Shown one piece after another: positions 6,414-14,536 of a DNA stretch of 64,000 nucleotides. The translations under genes were made by a program, and so were the position numbers. Every line of letters starts with the position of its first letter. Within the stretch, counting starts at the first letter, position 1. This DNA is from [Flexibacter] sp. ATCC 35208 (GTDB lineage Bacteria > Bacteroidota > Bacteroidia > Chitinophagales > Chitinophagaceae): positions 157,573 through 221,572 of the forward strand of contig NZ_MTKN01000001.1 in NCBI RefSeq assembly GCF_001975825.1, written 5' to 3'. The notes under the pieces are model-generated. The model made no database searches, had not been told where the DNA came from, and saw nothing but the letters and a program-made list of their open reading frames with translations.

Positions 6414-9023
6414 ATGTCATTGCTCGGAAGAATGCTGCTGGGAACGTTACTCATTCCCCTGCAGGTGTTAGGCTGGGACTGGCATACCCGGATCACTGTC
6501 ACCGTAAATAATCAGCCACTTTCCGTTATCTGCGGACAACTGGAATCCCAGTACGGCATCCACTTCTCCTATAGCAGGGAGATAGTAGACCTTTCCCGCC
6601 GGGTAACAGTCAATTTTCAAGATAAACCCCTGAAAAGAGCCCTTGAAGAACTCTTTTCTCCTTTTGATATTCGCTTCGCCCGCATTGGTGAACAAATTGT
6701 GCTGACCGTAAAAAAATCTCCCAACGTCACTATCTGTGGTTATGTGCAGGACGTGCGCAATGGTGAAAGACTCATTGGTGCTACGGTATATGCTCCCAGT
6801 CAACGGGCAGGAGCTACTACTAACCAGTTTGGGTTTTTCAGTCTGACCATTCCAAAAGATTCCTGTAATCTGTGGGTCAGTTATATTGGTTATAACCCGG
6901 AAAGACTTTCCTCTACAAAAAAATCATTTGTCATCATAGGATTGCAGCCTTCTAATAGTCTGCAGGAGTTCACGGTATCTGACTCCGCGCAATCTAACCG
7001 GCAGATGAGCGCCTTACATGTTTCACCGGCAGATGTAAAGGCGATGCCCAGGTTATTGGGGGAGTCTGATGTGATGCGTGCGATTGCGACTTTGCCGGGT
7101 GTATCCGGTGGGGTAGATGGAGGTACGGTGACCAGTGTAAGAGGGGGTGGTTCTGACCAGAACCTCATTTTGCTGGATGGTTCGCCTGTGTTTAATTCTT
7201 CGCATCTGTTTGGATTGTTCTCTGTGTTTAACCCGGATATTGTGAAAAGTGCAGACTTTTATAAAGGTGGATTTCCTGCACGCTATGCAGGCAGGCTTTC
7301 TTCTGTGATTGATATTTCCACAAAAGATGGGGATATGAAAGAGTATCATGGGGAGGCTTCTGTGGGTGTGATTGCTGTAAGAGGAATGGTGGAAGGACCT
7401 ATTAAAAAAGATAAGACCTCCTTCGTCGTTTCTGCCCGCAGGTCTATTTTAGAACCTTTTCTGGATAATATTTATGAGGAAATTCAAAAGGAGAAAGGGA
7501 CAAAGGTGAACCTTGTTTTTCATGATGTGAATCTGAAAATAAATCATATTTTTTCTCCTAAGGACCGGCTTTACTTCAGTAGTTATATAGGTAATGATAA
7601 CCTTGGATTGACCTTGCAAAATAATGCGGATAGTACGACTGCTTCGAATCCTTTTAAAGAGAATACTGTTACAAAATTGAGTTGGGGGAATCAAACGAGT
7701 GCATTGAGATGGAACCATGTTTTTAATCCGAAGTTGTTTATGAATACGACATTGAATTATTCACAGTATTATTTCAATATCGATTACAACTATTATTACG
7801 AGCCTTCGAAGAGTGCTGATTCTATTCATTTGTATGGGAAATACTATTCAATGGTGCAGGATCTGATACTGAGAACGGATGTAGAATTTATTCCTTCTCC
7901 GAATCATATATTCAAATTTGGCGTGGGTGGAATTATCCACAAATTTAATCCCGGGGTATCGGCATTTCAGGATTATTCTCAGTCTAAAGCTTTGTTGGAT
8001 ACGTCTTATAATCAGGCGACTTCTACGGGAGGAGAGGCGTTGCTATATGTGGAGGATGACTGGACGGTTACGGATGCATTGCGGGTGAATATTGGTTTAC
8101 ATGCTTCAGAATTTCTGGTGCCGGGAAAGTTCTATTCTTCTTTGCAACCGAGGTTGCAGGCGAGGTATCAGTTACCGCATCATTGGACGCTGATGCTGGC
8201 GCATACACATATGAACCAGTACCTGCATGTATTGAGTGTATCGAATTCGAGTTTGCCGATGGATTTGTGGGTGCCTTCTACCAGGAAGGTAAGGCCGATG
8301 TTTTCAAGGCAGTTTAGTTTTGGGGTGAATAAGTTATTGAAAGATCAGCGGTATGCGCTTTCACTGGAAGCTTATTATAAGAGTATGAAGAATGTGATTG
8401 AGTATAAGGATAATGGTAAGATTTTCAACTCGGCGAGTAAGAATTGGGATGATTATGTAGAGGTGGGTACGGGAACGAGTTATGGTGGGGAGGTAATGTT
8501 GGAGAAGCGGAAAGGGAAGTTGAAAGGGTGGATAGCGTATACGCTTTCGTGGGCGTACAGGCGGTTTCCGAATGTGAATAATGGGGAGTCATATCCTTAT
8601 AATTATGATGGGAGGCATGATATTAAGGTAATGTTGATGCAGCAGATAGGGAAGCGATGGGAGTTGGCGGCGAACTGGCATTTTAATTCAGGGTTGCCGT
8701 TGACATTGCCGGTGGCGAGTTTTGAAGGGGTGAATGATTCTTCGCCTTATGATGGGGGAAGTACTTTGCCGGTGTTGGATCAGTTGAGTAATAGGAATCA
8801 GTATAGGACGAGTGTGATACATAGATTGGACCTGAGTGCGACGAATACGAAGGAGAAGCCGTGGGGGAGCAGGAGTTGGACGATTAGTTTGTTTAATGCA
8901 TATAATCATGCAAATCCGTTTATGTATTCTATCGTGACGGATAAGAAGAATGAGAAGCGGTACCTGCAGGAGATTAGTATTTTGCCAATACTGCCAAGTG
9001 TGACATTTTCAATCAAATTTTAA
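6414..9023 (+). CDS. FecA-like TonB-dependent receptor with STN domain
   Basis: An 869-residue outer-membrane receptor. After a signal peptide (residues 1-20) comes an STN domain (about 25-105), which in FecA-type proteins contacts FecR. Then a carboxypeptidase-regulatory-like domain (about 110-185, GYVQDVRNGERLIGATVY), the plug (TSVRGGGSDQNLILLDGSPVFN near 240) and the barrel, ending VTFSIKF with a C-terminal aromatic residue. The DUF4249 lipoprotein downstream is a frequent partner of such receptors. The ligand cannot be read from the sequence. The last 24 bases of the gene are repeated twice downstream. Confidence 0.92.
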   Translation: MSLLGRMLLGTLLIPLQVLGWDWHTRITVTVNNQPLSVICGQLESQYGIHFSYSREIVDLSRRVTVNFQDKPLKRALEELFSPFDIRFARIGEQIVLTVKKSPNVTICGYVQDVRNGERLIGATVYAPSQRAGATTNQFGFFSLTIPKDSCNLWVSYIGYNPERLSSTKKSFVIIGLQPSNSLQEFTVSDSAQSNRQMSALHVSPADVKAMPRLLGESDVMRAIATLPGVSGGVDGGTVTSVRGGGSDQNLILLDGSPVFNSSHLFGLFSVFNPDIVKSADFYKGGFPARYAGRLSSVIDISTKDGDMKEYHGEASVGVIAVRGMVEGPIKKDKTSFVVSARRSILEPFLDNIYEEIQKEKGTKVNLVFHDVNLKINHIFSPKDRLYFSSYIGNDNLGLTLQNNADSTTASNPFKENTVTKLSWGNQTSALRWNHVFNPKLFMNTTLNYSQYYFNIDYNYYYEPSKSADSIHLYGKYYSMVQDLILRTDVEFIPSPNHIFKFGVGGIIHKFNPGVSAFQDYSQSKALLDTSYNQATSTGGEALLYVEDDWTVTDALRVNIGLHASEFLVPGKFYSSLQPRLQARYQLPHHWTLMLAHTHMNQYLHVLSVSNSSLPMDLWVPSTRKVRPMFSRQFSFGVNKLLKDQRYALSLEAYYKSMKNVIEYKDNGKIFNSASKNWDDYVEVGTGTSYGGEVMLEKRKGKLKGWIAYTLSWAYRRFPNVNNGESYPYNYDGRHDIKVMLMQQIGKRWELAANWHFNSGLPLTLPVASFEGVNDSSPYDGGSTLPVLDQLSNRNQYRTSVIHRLDLSATNTKEKPWGSRSWTISLFNAYNHANPFMYSIVTDKKNEKRYLQEISILPILPSVTFSIKF

Positions 9024-9177
9024 TATCGTGAAGAAGGTTGGAGGGTATAGTGTGGGAGTAGCTTTGTTCAGTGTGTGACATTTTCAATCAAATTTTAACA
9101 TCGTGAAGAAGGTTGGAGGGTATAGTGTGGGAGTAGCTTTGTTCAGTGTGTGACATTTTCAATCAAATTTTAACACC
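8999..9177 (+). repeat. 75-bp tandem repeat copying the receptor 3' end
   Basis: The sequence TGACATTTTCAATCAAATTT starts at 9001, 9076 and 9151, giving a 75-bp period and 2.4 copies. The first copy is the coding end of the receptor including its stop. The third runs into the DUF4249 start codon. Each full copy has a GTG-AAG-AAG start resembling the real downstream start, ATG-CGG-AAA. Confidence 0.9.
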
Positions 9178-10032
9178 ATGCGGAAACTTTTAATTTCCCT
9201 TATCATCATAACATTGATCTCCTGCGTAAAGGAATCAAGAATTGAAATCCCTTATGCTGGTGACAAGATCGTTGTAAACAGTCTGATTCAACCTGACAGC
9301 CTGATCTATATCCGTGTCACCCGCAGTAAACAAGTGACTGAATATCAATTTGACCCATTAGACTCCGCAACCGTTGTATTGACAGAAGACGGCATTACCC
9401 TGCCCACTCCCACTTACACATTGATAAATGGGTTAGGATATTACGTATCGCACGCTGTTGCAAAGACGGGTAGTCATTATTCCATTCATGTGGACAATGA
9501 TGGATTAACTTCTGTAAGTGCAGGTGACAGCACACCAATACGTCCGCTGATCAGCGACGGGTATGCACAACGCACATTCAACCGGGTTCGCTTTACCCTG
9601 AAGGAAAATGGCGCTACCTCCGACTACTATCGTGTACGCATCTTCAACGCAGATTCTGTCGATGGCAAATGGGTAATTGACAAGAGTGATACCATTCACT
9701 TCAGACTTGACCCTGCATTAAATAATGATCTGCCTGACATCATCACCAATGATTACAATAGTGAGTACATCATAACGGATGCAAATTTCAATGGTAAAAC
9801 TATACAGTTTGTACTACAGACCCAGAAGGAAGTCAGTAGCACGCACATGATCATAGAAGTAAGTTCGCTCACTCCTGCAGCCTGGCAGTACTTACAGTCT
9901 ACATCATCTCAAAGGTTGAGCGATTCGCAAAACATTTCCCTTGATCCGGAAAACGTTTATTCAAATGTAGAAAACGGATATGGTATTATGGCTGGCATTA
10001 ATGCGGCAAGGCTCCTCTTTACTGTAGAATAA
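9178..10032 (+). CDS. DUF4249 family lipoprotein
   Basis: A 284-residue lipoprotein with a type II signal peptide (LISLIIITLISC, lipidated Cys near residue 16). The rest is beta-rich and fits the DUF4249 family, found in Bacteroidota next to TonB receptors: the early PYAGDKIVVNSLIQPD strand is typical, as is the RVRFTLKENGATSDYYRVRIF segment. It is co-directional with the receptor at 6414 and probably sits at the outer membrane as an accessory. Biochemical function is unknown. Confidence 0.82.
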   Translation: MRKLLISLIIITLISCVKESRIEIPYAGDKIVVNSLIQPDSLIYIRVTRSKQVTEYQFDPLDSATVVLTEDGITLPTPTYTLINGLGYYVSHAVAKTGSHYSIHVDNDGLTSVSAGDSTPIRPLISDGYAQRTFNRVRFTLKENGATSDYYRVRIFNADSVDGKWVIDKSDTIHFRLDPALNNDLPDIITNDYNSEYIITDANFNGKTIQFVLQTQKEVSSTHMIIEVSSLTPAAWQYLQSTSSQRLSDSQNISLDPENVYSNVENGYGIMAGINAARLLFTVE

Positions 10033-10037
10033 CTCCC

Positions 10038-10289
10038 TTACTTTTCGATCTGATACTTCGAGACGATTTCGTTTAATCGACACGATAGCTTTACACATTC
10101 TGAAATAATAGTACTATCCAGTTCGGTGTACCCTGCTGATTCTAATTCGTACAATTGAGGATAGAGTGAAGCCATGAGACGTTTTGCCGCAGTGATCAAT
10201 CCATCCTGGAGATTGACGATTTGTGTTTGTTCGCGCATAGTATTTTGATAGTACGGCGATAATGGATTTAACAATTCTTCCCAATCCAT
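10038..10289 (-). CDS. Small helical protein, possibly Spo0E-like
   Basis: An 83-residue soluble protein on the opposite strand, convergent with the DUF4249 gene. The C-terminal half is a predicted helical hairpin ending ECVKLSCRLNEIVSKYQ. Its spacing resembles the LSxxLDxLIxxY helix of Spo0E-type aspartyl-phosphate phosphatases, with Asn in place of the usual Asp. A possible -7 element (TATTTTTA) lies on the minus strand at 10322-10315. If the resemblance is real it may dephosphorylate a response regulator, but sporulation is not expected here. Gene call fairly sure, function weak. Confidence 0.5.
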   Translation of the reverse strand: MDWEELLNPLSPYYQNTMREQTQIVNLQDGLITAAKRLMASLYPQLYELESAGYTELDSTIISECVKLSCRLNEIVSKYQIEK

Positions 10290-10725
10290 GGGCTTAAAAT
10301 TTTCTGGTTACAGGTAAAAATATTAAAACAATGGATTGGAGGGTTTGGTTTAACGATTATGCAAATTGAGTAGTTGTTTTTTTTTGATTCAGGTATTGTC
10401 ATGAAAAAAAGCATCCACTTTTAGTGGAGTGTTTAGCTTTTTTTAGGGAGGGGGGTGCGGTTTGCTAACGGATACAAATAGCGCGAGGTTTTGTTTTTAG
10501 GAGAGGGGGTGCGGCTTGTTAACGGATACAGATAGCTGCGGCGTTTTGTTTTTAGGAGTGGGGCTTGCGGCTTGTTAACGGACGCAGATAGCTGCGGGCT
10601 TTTGTTTTTTAGGGAGTGAGCGGCTTGCTAACGGATACAGAAAATAAAAGCATTTCATTTGTGTGGAAATAGCCTGCGGCCAGCTTAAAATATTTCAGGA
10701 AAACCGAAATCACCGTTCATCCTTA
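10290..10725 (+). repeat. Intergenic region with a ~55-bp degenerate tandem repeat
   Basis: No gene is seen. Between about 10440 and 10640 a G-rich unit centred on GCGGCTTGCTAACGGATACA recurs four times (starting about 10457, 10511, 10567 and 10620), with T-rich spacers. It lies just upstream of the operator/promoter of the hemin operon. Confidence 0.7.
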
Positions 10726-10802
10726 TTTTTCTTTTTGCGTAAAGATTGTCATAAAATTTTCCCGATTCGATTAGTTCTTTACATTTCTATGACATAGCTT
10801 TG
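10726..10802 (+). promoter_or_regulatory. Direct-repeat operator and promoter 1 (hmuT leader)
   Basis: Half-site 1 is TTTTTCTTTTTGCGT (10726-10740) and half-site 2 TTTTCCCGATTCGATTA (10757-10773), 31 bp apart, one helical turn more than in the other four sites. The -7 element TAGCTTTG (10795-10802) starts 38 bp after half-site 2. No good -33 box is seen, which suggests an activator. The predicted start is about 10809. Confidence 0.7.
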
Positions 10803-10924
10803 CATTACTCAATTACTCCGCCGCACATCATCGACCTTTCTGGTATATCTCCGCATACCATTCAGGCTGGTTGATAATCAATATTTATTGACTTGACTTA
10901 CTGTCAGGGGATGCTAATATCCTC

Positions 10925-11005
10925 ATGGGATTTCTATGTCCTGACTGTAATAAACATATTAAAGAAACCTTGCCGGAGCATGGCGGAGTAAAGTGCTTCC
11001 GGTGA
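10925..11005 (+). CDS. 26-residue Cys-rich leader peptide
   Basis: A short ORF starting ATG at 10925 (MGFLCPDC...) and ending TGA at 11003-11005. It has three Cys, two His and a Cys-Pro pair of the kind known as a heme-regulatory motif. Its stop is four bases before the terminator stem at 11009, so a ribosome paused there would block terminator folding, as in the tnaC type of attenuation. It could instead be a metal- or heme-binding mini-protein. Coding status is inferred from position and composition. Confidence 0.4.
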   Translation: MGFLCPDCNKHIKETLPEHGGVKCFR

Positions 11006-11008
11006 GCG

Positions 11009-11049
11009 ATGGTTGGCCCGCAACCCCGGGTAGGGTCAACCATTATTTT
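11009..11049 (+). terminator. Intrinsic terminator in the hmuT leader
   Basis: An 11-bp stem with one G-U pair and a 13-nt loop, followed by TATTTTTT. It lies upstream of the hmuT start, so it acts as an attenuator rather than an operon end. Confidence 0.7.
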
Positions 11050-11076
11050 TTCTATCAAACTTATTTTAAAGATTTT

Positions 11077-11892
11077 ATGAACCGCTTGATCGTCCTGACC
11101 GCTGCATTACTTGTGGCGATGAATACTTTTGCCCAGAAGAGAATTGTTTCCCTGAATGGCGCCGTTACTGAAATTGTTGTTGCATTGGGTTTTGAGAAAA
11201 ATATTGTGGGTGTGGATGTAACCAGTACTTATCCTGCCAGCATGCAACAGGTTGCCAAAGTAGGGCATAATAGAAATATCTCTGCAGAGCCGGTGTTGGC
11301 ACTTAATCCTGATCTGATTTTGGGGACGGATAATTTTTTACAGCCGGCTGTGATTGAACAGTTTAAGACTGTGGGAGTGAAGACACAGATTTTTAAACAG
11401 GAATTTTCTATTGAAGGGACTAAGAAGTTGATTACTGAAGTGGCTGCTGCGTTGCAGGTACCGGCAAAAGGTGTTGCACTTGTTAAACAATTAGAGAGGG
11501 AGCAGGCGGCACTGAAAATAAAGTCAACTGGTAAGAAGGTGTTATTTATATATGCACGTGGTGCGGGTACTATGTTGGTAGCGGGTACAGGAACCCCTAC
11601 GGAAAAAATGATTACACTGGCAGGAGCACAGAATGCTGCTAATAGTTTTAATGATTTTAAACCTTTGACACCAGAGGCGTTGGTGACAGCTAATCCGGAT
11701 ATTATTTTGATGTTTGATGATGGGTTGAAGAGTATGGGTGGAGTTGATGGGTTGTTGAAGGTGCAGGGAGTGCAGCAAACGACTGCCGGGAAGGAGAAGA
11801 AGGTGGTGGTGATGGATGGGGCTTTGTTGACGGGTTTTGGGCCCAGGGTGATAAGTGCAGTGAAGGAATTGGCGGGGAAGTTGAATAGTTAG
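11077..11892 (+). CDS. hmuT: Hemin ABC transporter substrate-binding protein
   Basis: Periplasmic binding protein (271 residues) that delivers heme to the HmuUV importer. The Sec signal peptide is residues 1-20 (MNRLIVLTAALLVAMNTFAQ), followed by the class III binding-protein fold: RIVSLNGAVTEIVVALG, then LNPDLILGTDNFLQPAVIEQ, and FIYARGAGTMLVAGTGTPTE in the second lobe, typical of HmuT rather than siderophore binders. The start at 11077 is chosen because the signal peptide begins there and the attenuator lies upstream. Followed by hmuU, hmuV and hmuS. Confidence 0.92.
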   Translation: MNRLIVLTAALLVAMNTFAQKRIVSLNGAVTEIVVALGFEKNIVGVDVTSTYPASMQQVAKVGHNRNISAEPVLALNPDLILGTDNFLQPAVIEQFKTVGVKTQIFKQEFSIEGTKKLITEVAAALQVPAKGVALVKQLEREQAALKIKSTGKKVLFIYARGAGTMLVAGTGTPTEKMITLAGAQNAANSFNDFKPLTPEALVTANPDIILMFDDGLKSMGGVDGLLKVQGVQQTTAGKEKKVVVMDGALLTGFGPRVISAVKELAGKLNS

Positions 11893-12260
11893 GAAGGGGA
11901 GGATGTTAGGAGGATTTGTGGTGGTAATCGGAAAATTAGTGATTAAGGTGTTTGGGATTTCGGCTTTGGACGCTGGAAAGTTAATGACTAAGATTTTCAG
12001 GAATGTCGGAGTTGGTAGCTGAATGTTTAGTGACTAAGACGTTCATGGATCTCGGCTTTTGAAGCTGGAAAGTTAATGGCTAAGATTTTCAGGAATGTCG
12101 GCGTTGGTAGCTGAATGTTTAGTGACTAAGACGTTCATGGATCTCGGCTTTTGAAGCTGGAAAGTTAATGGCTAAAATTTTCAGAAATGTCGGAGTTGGT
12201 AGATGAATGTTTAGTGACTAAGATTTTCAGGAGTAACAGTACCGTTAAACAGAATAGTTA
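11893..12260 (+). repeat. 92-bp tandem repeat between hmuT and hmuU
   Basis: AATGTCGG recurs at 12002, 12094 and 12186. Each unit contains AGTTAATGGCTAAGATTTTC, a close copy of the hmuU start region (AGTTAATGAATAAGATATTT at 12257), and GCTGAATGTTTAG, which resembles the hmuT end (GTTGAATAGTTAG). No gene or promoter is evident in this gap. Confidence 0.85.
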
Positions 12261-13316
12261 ATGAATAAGATATTTAAGAATATCAGTGCCATTGGTGGGC
12301 TTAGCATACTATTGGTACTGGTTATTCTCATTGCTACAGGTACCGGTGCCATGCATATGTCACCGCTGCAGGTGCTGGCTATTCTTCTGCACAAAGCAGG
12401 TATCCATATCCCTATAGTTTATGAAGAAAATATGGAAGGGGTGTTGTGGATGATCCGCTTGCCGCGTGTGATATTAGGTGTGTTGATTGGTGCGGGATTA
12501 GGTGTGGCAGGGGCTTCTTTGCAGGGACTATTTCGTAACCCATTGGCTGATCCGGGTTTGATCGGGATTAGTTCCGGTGCTTCGATGGCTGCTGTGGTGA
12601 TGATAATTGTACAAAGTTCGTTGCCTATATTTCAATCTGTTCCCTTACTGAATTTTTATTCGCTCAACTTCGCTGCTTTTGCAGGTGCGATTCTTACGAC
12701 GTTGTTTATTTTTAAAGTAGCGCGTAGTGGCGGACAGGCAGTGATATCTACTATGTTGTTGGCAGGTATTGCAGTGAGGGCTTTGTGTGAATCAGTGACT
12801 GGGTTGATGACGTATGTGGCGAATAATGAACAGTTGAGAAGTATTACGTTTTGGTCATTGGGAAGTTTGGGAGGTGCGAGTTGGACGACGGTGATGGGGG
12901 TGACACCTTTTATATTAATACCCGTTATCTTATTGCCGGGTTTGGCACCTGCCATCAATCTTCTGGCTTTGGGTGAAAGAGAAGCGATGCATAGTGGTGT
13001 GAAGGTAGCGCGGCTAAAGGTGCAGTTGGTGATATTGGCTACCATGGCGGTGGCGGCGGGTGTGGCAGTGGCTGGGATTATTGGATTTATTGGGTTGATA
13101 GTACCGCATATTGTGAGGCAGTTTACAGGGCCGGATTATAGAATTTTGATACCTGGTGCTGCGTTGTCAGGTGCCGTGTTGCTTACGATTGCAGATTTGT
13201 TGTGTAGGACGATGATTGCACCTGCAGAATTGCCGGTGGGGATTATTACGGCTGTGATTGGTGCACCGTTTTTTATTTGGCTGATTGTGAAGGAGAAGAA
13301 GATGATATTGGCGTGA
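12261..13316 (+). CDS. hmuU: Hemin ABC transporter permease (FecCD family)
   Basis: Inner-membrane permease of 351 residues with about ten hydrophobic helices. Family signatures are RLPRVILGVLIGAGLGVAGA (about 71-90), the QGLFRNPLADPGLIGISSGA loop after it, and LGEREAMHSGV plus GFIGLIVPHIVRQFTGPDYR near the C-terminus, the coupling region for HmuV. It moves heme from HmuT to the cytoplasm. The stop TGA overlaps an ATG (TGATG) that opens a series of repeated short ORFs reaching towards hmuV. Confidence 0.95.
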   Translation: MNKIFKNISAIGGLSILLVLVILIATGTGAMHMSPLQVLAILLHKAGIHIPIVYEENMEGVLWMIRLPRVILGVLIGAGLGVAGASLQGLFRNPLADPGLIGISSGASMAAVVMIIVQSSLPIFQSVPLLNFYSLNFAAFAGAILTTLFIFKVARSGGQAVISTMLLAGIAVRALCESVTGLMTYVANNEQLRSITFWSLGSLGGASWTTVMGVTPFILIPVILLPGLAPAINLLALGEREAMHSGVKVARLKVQLVILATMAVAAGVAVAGIIGFIGLIVPHIVRQFTGPDYRILIPGAALSGAVLLTIADLLCRTMIAPAELPVGIITAVIGAPFFIWLIVKEKKMILA

Positions 13317-13640
13317 TGCTGTTGTTGATTGTAAAGGAGAAGAGGATGATACTGGCATGATGTTATTGTTGCTGATTGTAAAGGAGGAGAAGATGATACT
13401 GGCGTGATGTTATTGTTGCTGATTGTAAAGGAGGAGAAGATGATATTGGCGTGATGTAGTTATTGCTGATTGTAAAGGAGAAGAAGATGATATTGACGTA
13501 ATGTTGTTATTTGTGATTGTGAAGGAGAAGAAGTTGATACTGGTGTGATGTTGTTATTGGTGATTGTGAAGGAGAAGAGGATAATACTTGCGCGATTTTG
13601 TTATTGCTTATCATAAAGGAAAGAAGGCAATACTTTCCTT
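13270..13640 (+). repeat. 47-bp tandem repeat copying the hmuU 3' end, chained mini-ORFs
   Basis: The end of hmuU (ATTGTGAAGGAGAAGAAGAT...TTGGCGTGATG) is repeated about six times. ATGs formed at TGATG or TAATG junctions lie at 13316, 13360, 13407, 13454, 13501 and 13548 (44 bp, then 47 bp apart). Most open frames of 14-15 codons ending in the next overlapping TGATG; the one at 13454 stops at once. The last two copies decay before hmuV. Long slippage tract or translation relay; not counted as genes. Confidence 0.85.
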
Positions 13641-13687
13641 ACGCTTTTATCACTTATAGTAAAATAATAGAAGACAATACTGGAATA

Positions 13688-14533
13688 ATGTTGCACATTA
13701 AAAATATATCGCTCACACTGGGGAAAATGCCAATACTCAAGGGTATCAGCTTTGACGCATCGGCAGGAGAACTTTGTGTAATCATGGGAGCCAATGGTGC
13801 AGGAAAATCGACGTTGCTGAAAGTGATTGCCGGTGAGTACCCAACTTACAATGGAGACGTGATGATTGCCGGAAAGGAGCTGCGTAATATACCAGTAGCG
13901 CAGCAAGCTACCACCAGGGCTGTGCTATCACAGCACGTAACATTGAACCAGGCGTTTTCTGTGCAGGATGTAGCAGCAATGGGAAGGTATGTATATAGCA
14001 GGAATTTAGGATCACTGGATAAGGAAATTGTGAAGAGTGCATTGCAGATCATGCAAGTCTATGACCTGAAAGACAGGGCTTATCCAACCTTGTCCGGTGG
14101 GCAAAAGCAACGTGTGCAGATGGCGAGAGTATTAGCGCAGTTGCTGGAAGCACCGGGTTTGCAGGAGCTGGATTATACTGGTAAAAAGATGTTATTATTG
14201 GATGAGCCAGTTACGGGTATGGATATTCTGCATGAACAGCTGGCTTTGCAACTAGCGACGAAGCTGACTGCTGCCGGGGTATTGGTGGTGGCTGTATTGC
14301 ATGATTTTCAGTTGGCCGCTGCATTTGCACATCGTATAATATTATTAAAAGAAGGAGCATTGTATACACAGGGTACTGTGGATGACGTGTTTACTTCAGC
14401 GCATATTAAAAATAGTTTTGGAGTGGATGTGTCGATATTGTCGCATCCCCAATGTAATTATCCGCTGGTGGTTACCGCCGCTACCGCTGGTTTATTTCAA
14501 TCACCTGCCAGGAAGGCATTAAATGTTTTTTAA
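13688..14533 (+). CDS. hmuV: Hemin ABC transporter ATP-binding protein
   Basis: Cytoplasmic ATPase (281 residues) that drives HmuU. Walker A is GANGAGKST (about residues 36-44), the signature LSGGQKQRVQMARVL (about 138), and Walker B MLLLDEP (about 175), with the D-loop and a switch His in AVLHDFQ. A short insertion (EAPGLQELDYTGKK) sits between signature and Walker B. The ATG at 13688 is chosen since the family starts MLHIKNI-like; upstream sequence is repeat-derived. It is three bases from hmuS. Confidence 0.94.
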   Translation: MLHIKNISLTLGKMPILKGISFDASAGELCVIMGANGAGKSTLLKVIAGEYPTYNGDVMIAGKELRNIPVAQQATTRAVLSQHVTLNQAFSVQDVAAMGRYVYSRNLGSLDKEIVKSALQIMQVYDLKDRAYPTLSGGQKQRVQMARVLAQLLEAPGLQELDYTGKKMLLLDEPVTGMDILHEQLALQLATKLTAAGVLVVAVLHDFQLAAAFAHRIILLKEGALYTQGTVDDVFTSAHIKNSFGVDVSILSHPQCNYPLVVTAATAGLFQSPARKALNVF

Positions 14534-14536
14534 AAA

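Larger units (their letters stand above)
10809..11053 (+). promoter_or_regulatory. Structured leader with attenuator before hmuT
   Basis: The leader opens with TTACTCCGCC (10813-10822), exactly complementary to GGCGGAGTAA (10982-10991). That segment lies in the loop of a hairpin CCGGAGCA/TGCTTCCGG (10973-11002). Further stems are TGGTAT/ATACCA (10841-10860) and GTCAGG/CCTGAC. A terminator ends it: ATGGTTGGCCC (11009-11019) with GGGTCAACCAT (11033-11043), then a T-rich run. This looks like transcription attenuation of the hemin importer. The signal is unknown. Confidence 0.6.

Noticed and set aside
10809-11053. Cobalamin riboswitch before hmuT
   Set aside because: A CCCGCAAC segment and the downstream terminator resemble parts of that class, but the conserved core order could not be laid out, and the region also encodes a peptide. 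Reported only as a structured leader.
13316-13600. Individual genes for the 14-15-codon mini-ORFs after hmuU
   Set aside because: They are copies of the hmuU 3' end created by a tandem repeat, so they are described as a repeat with possible coupling, not as genes.
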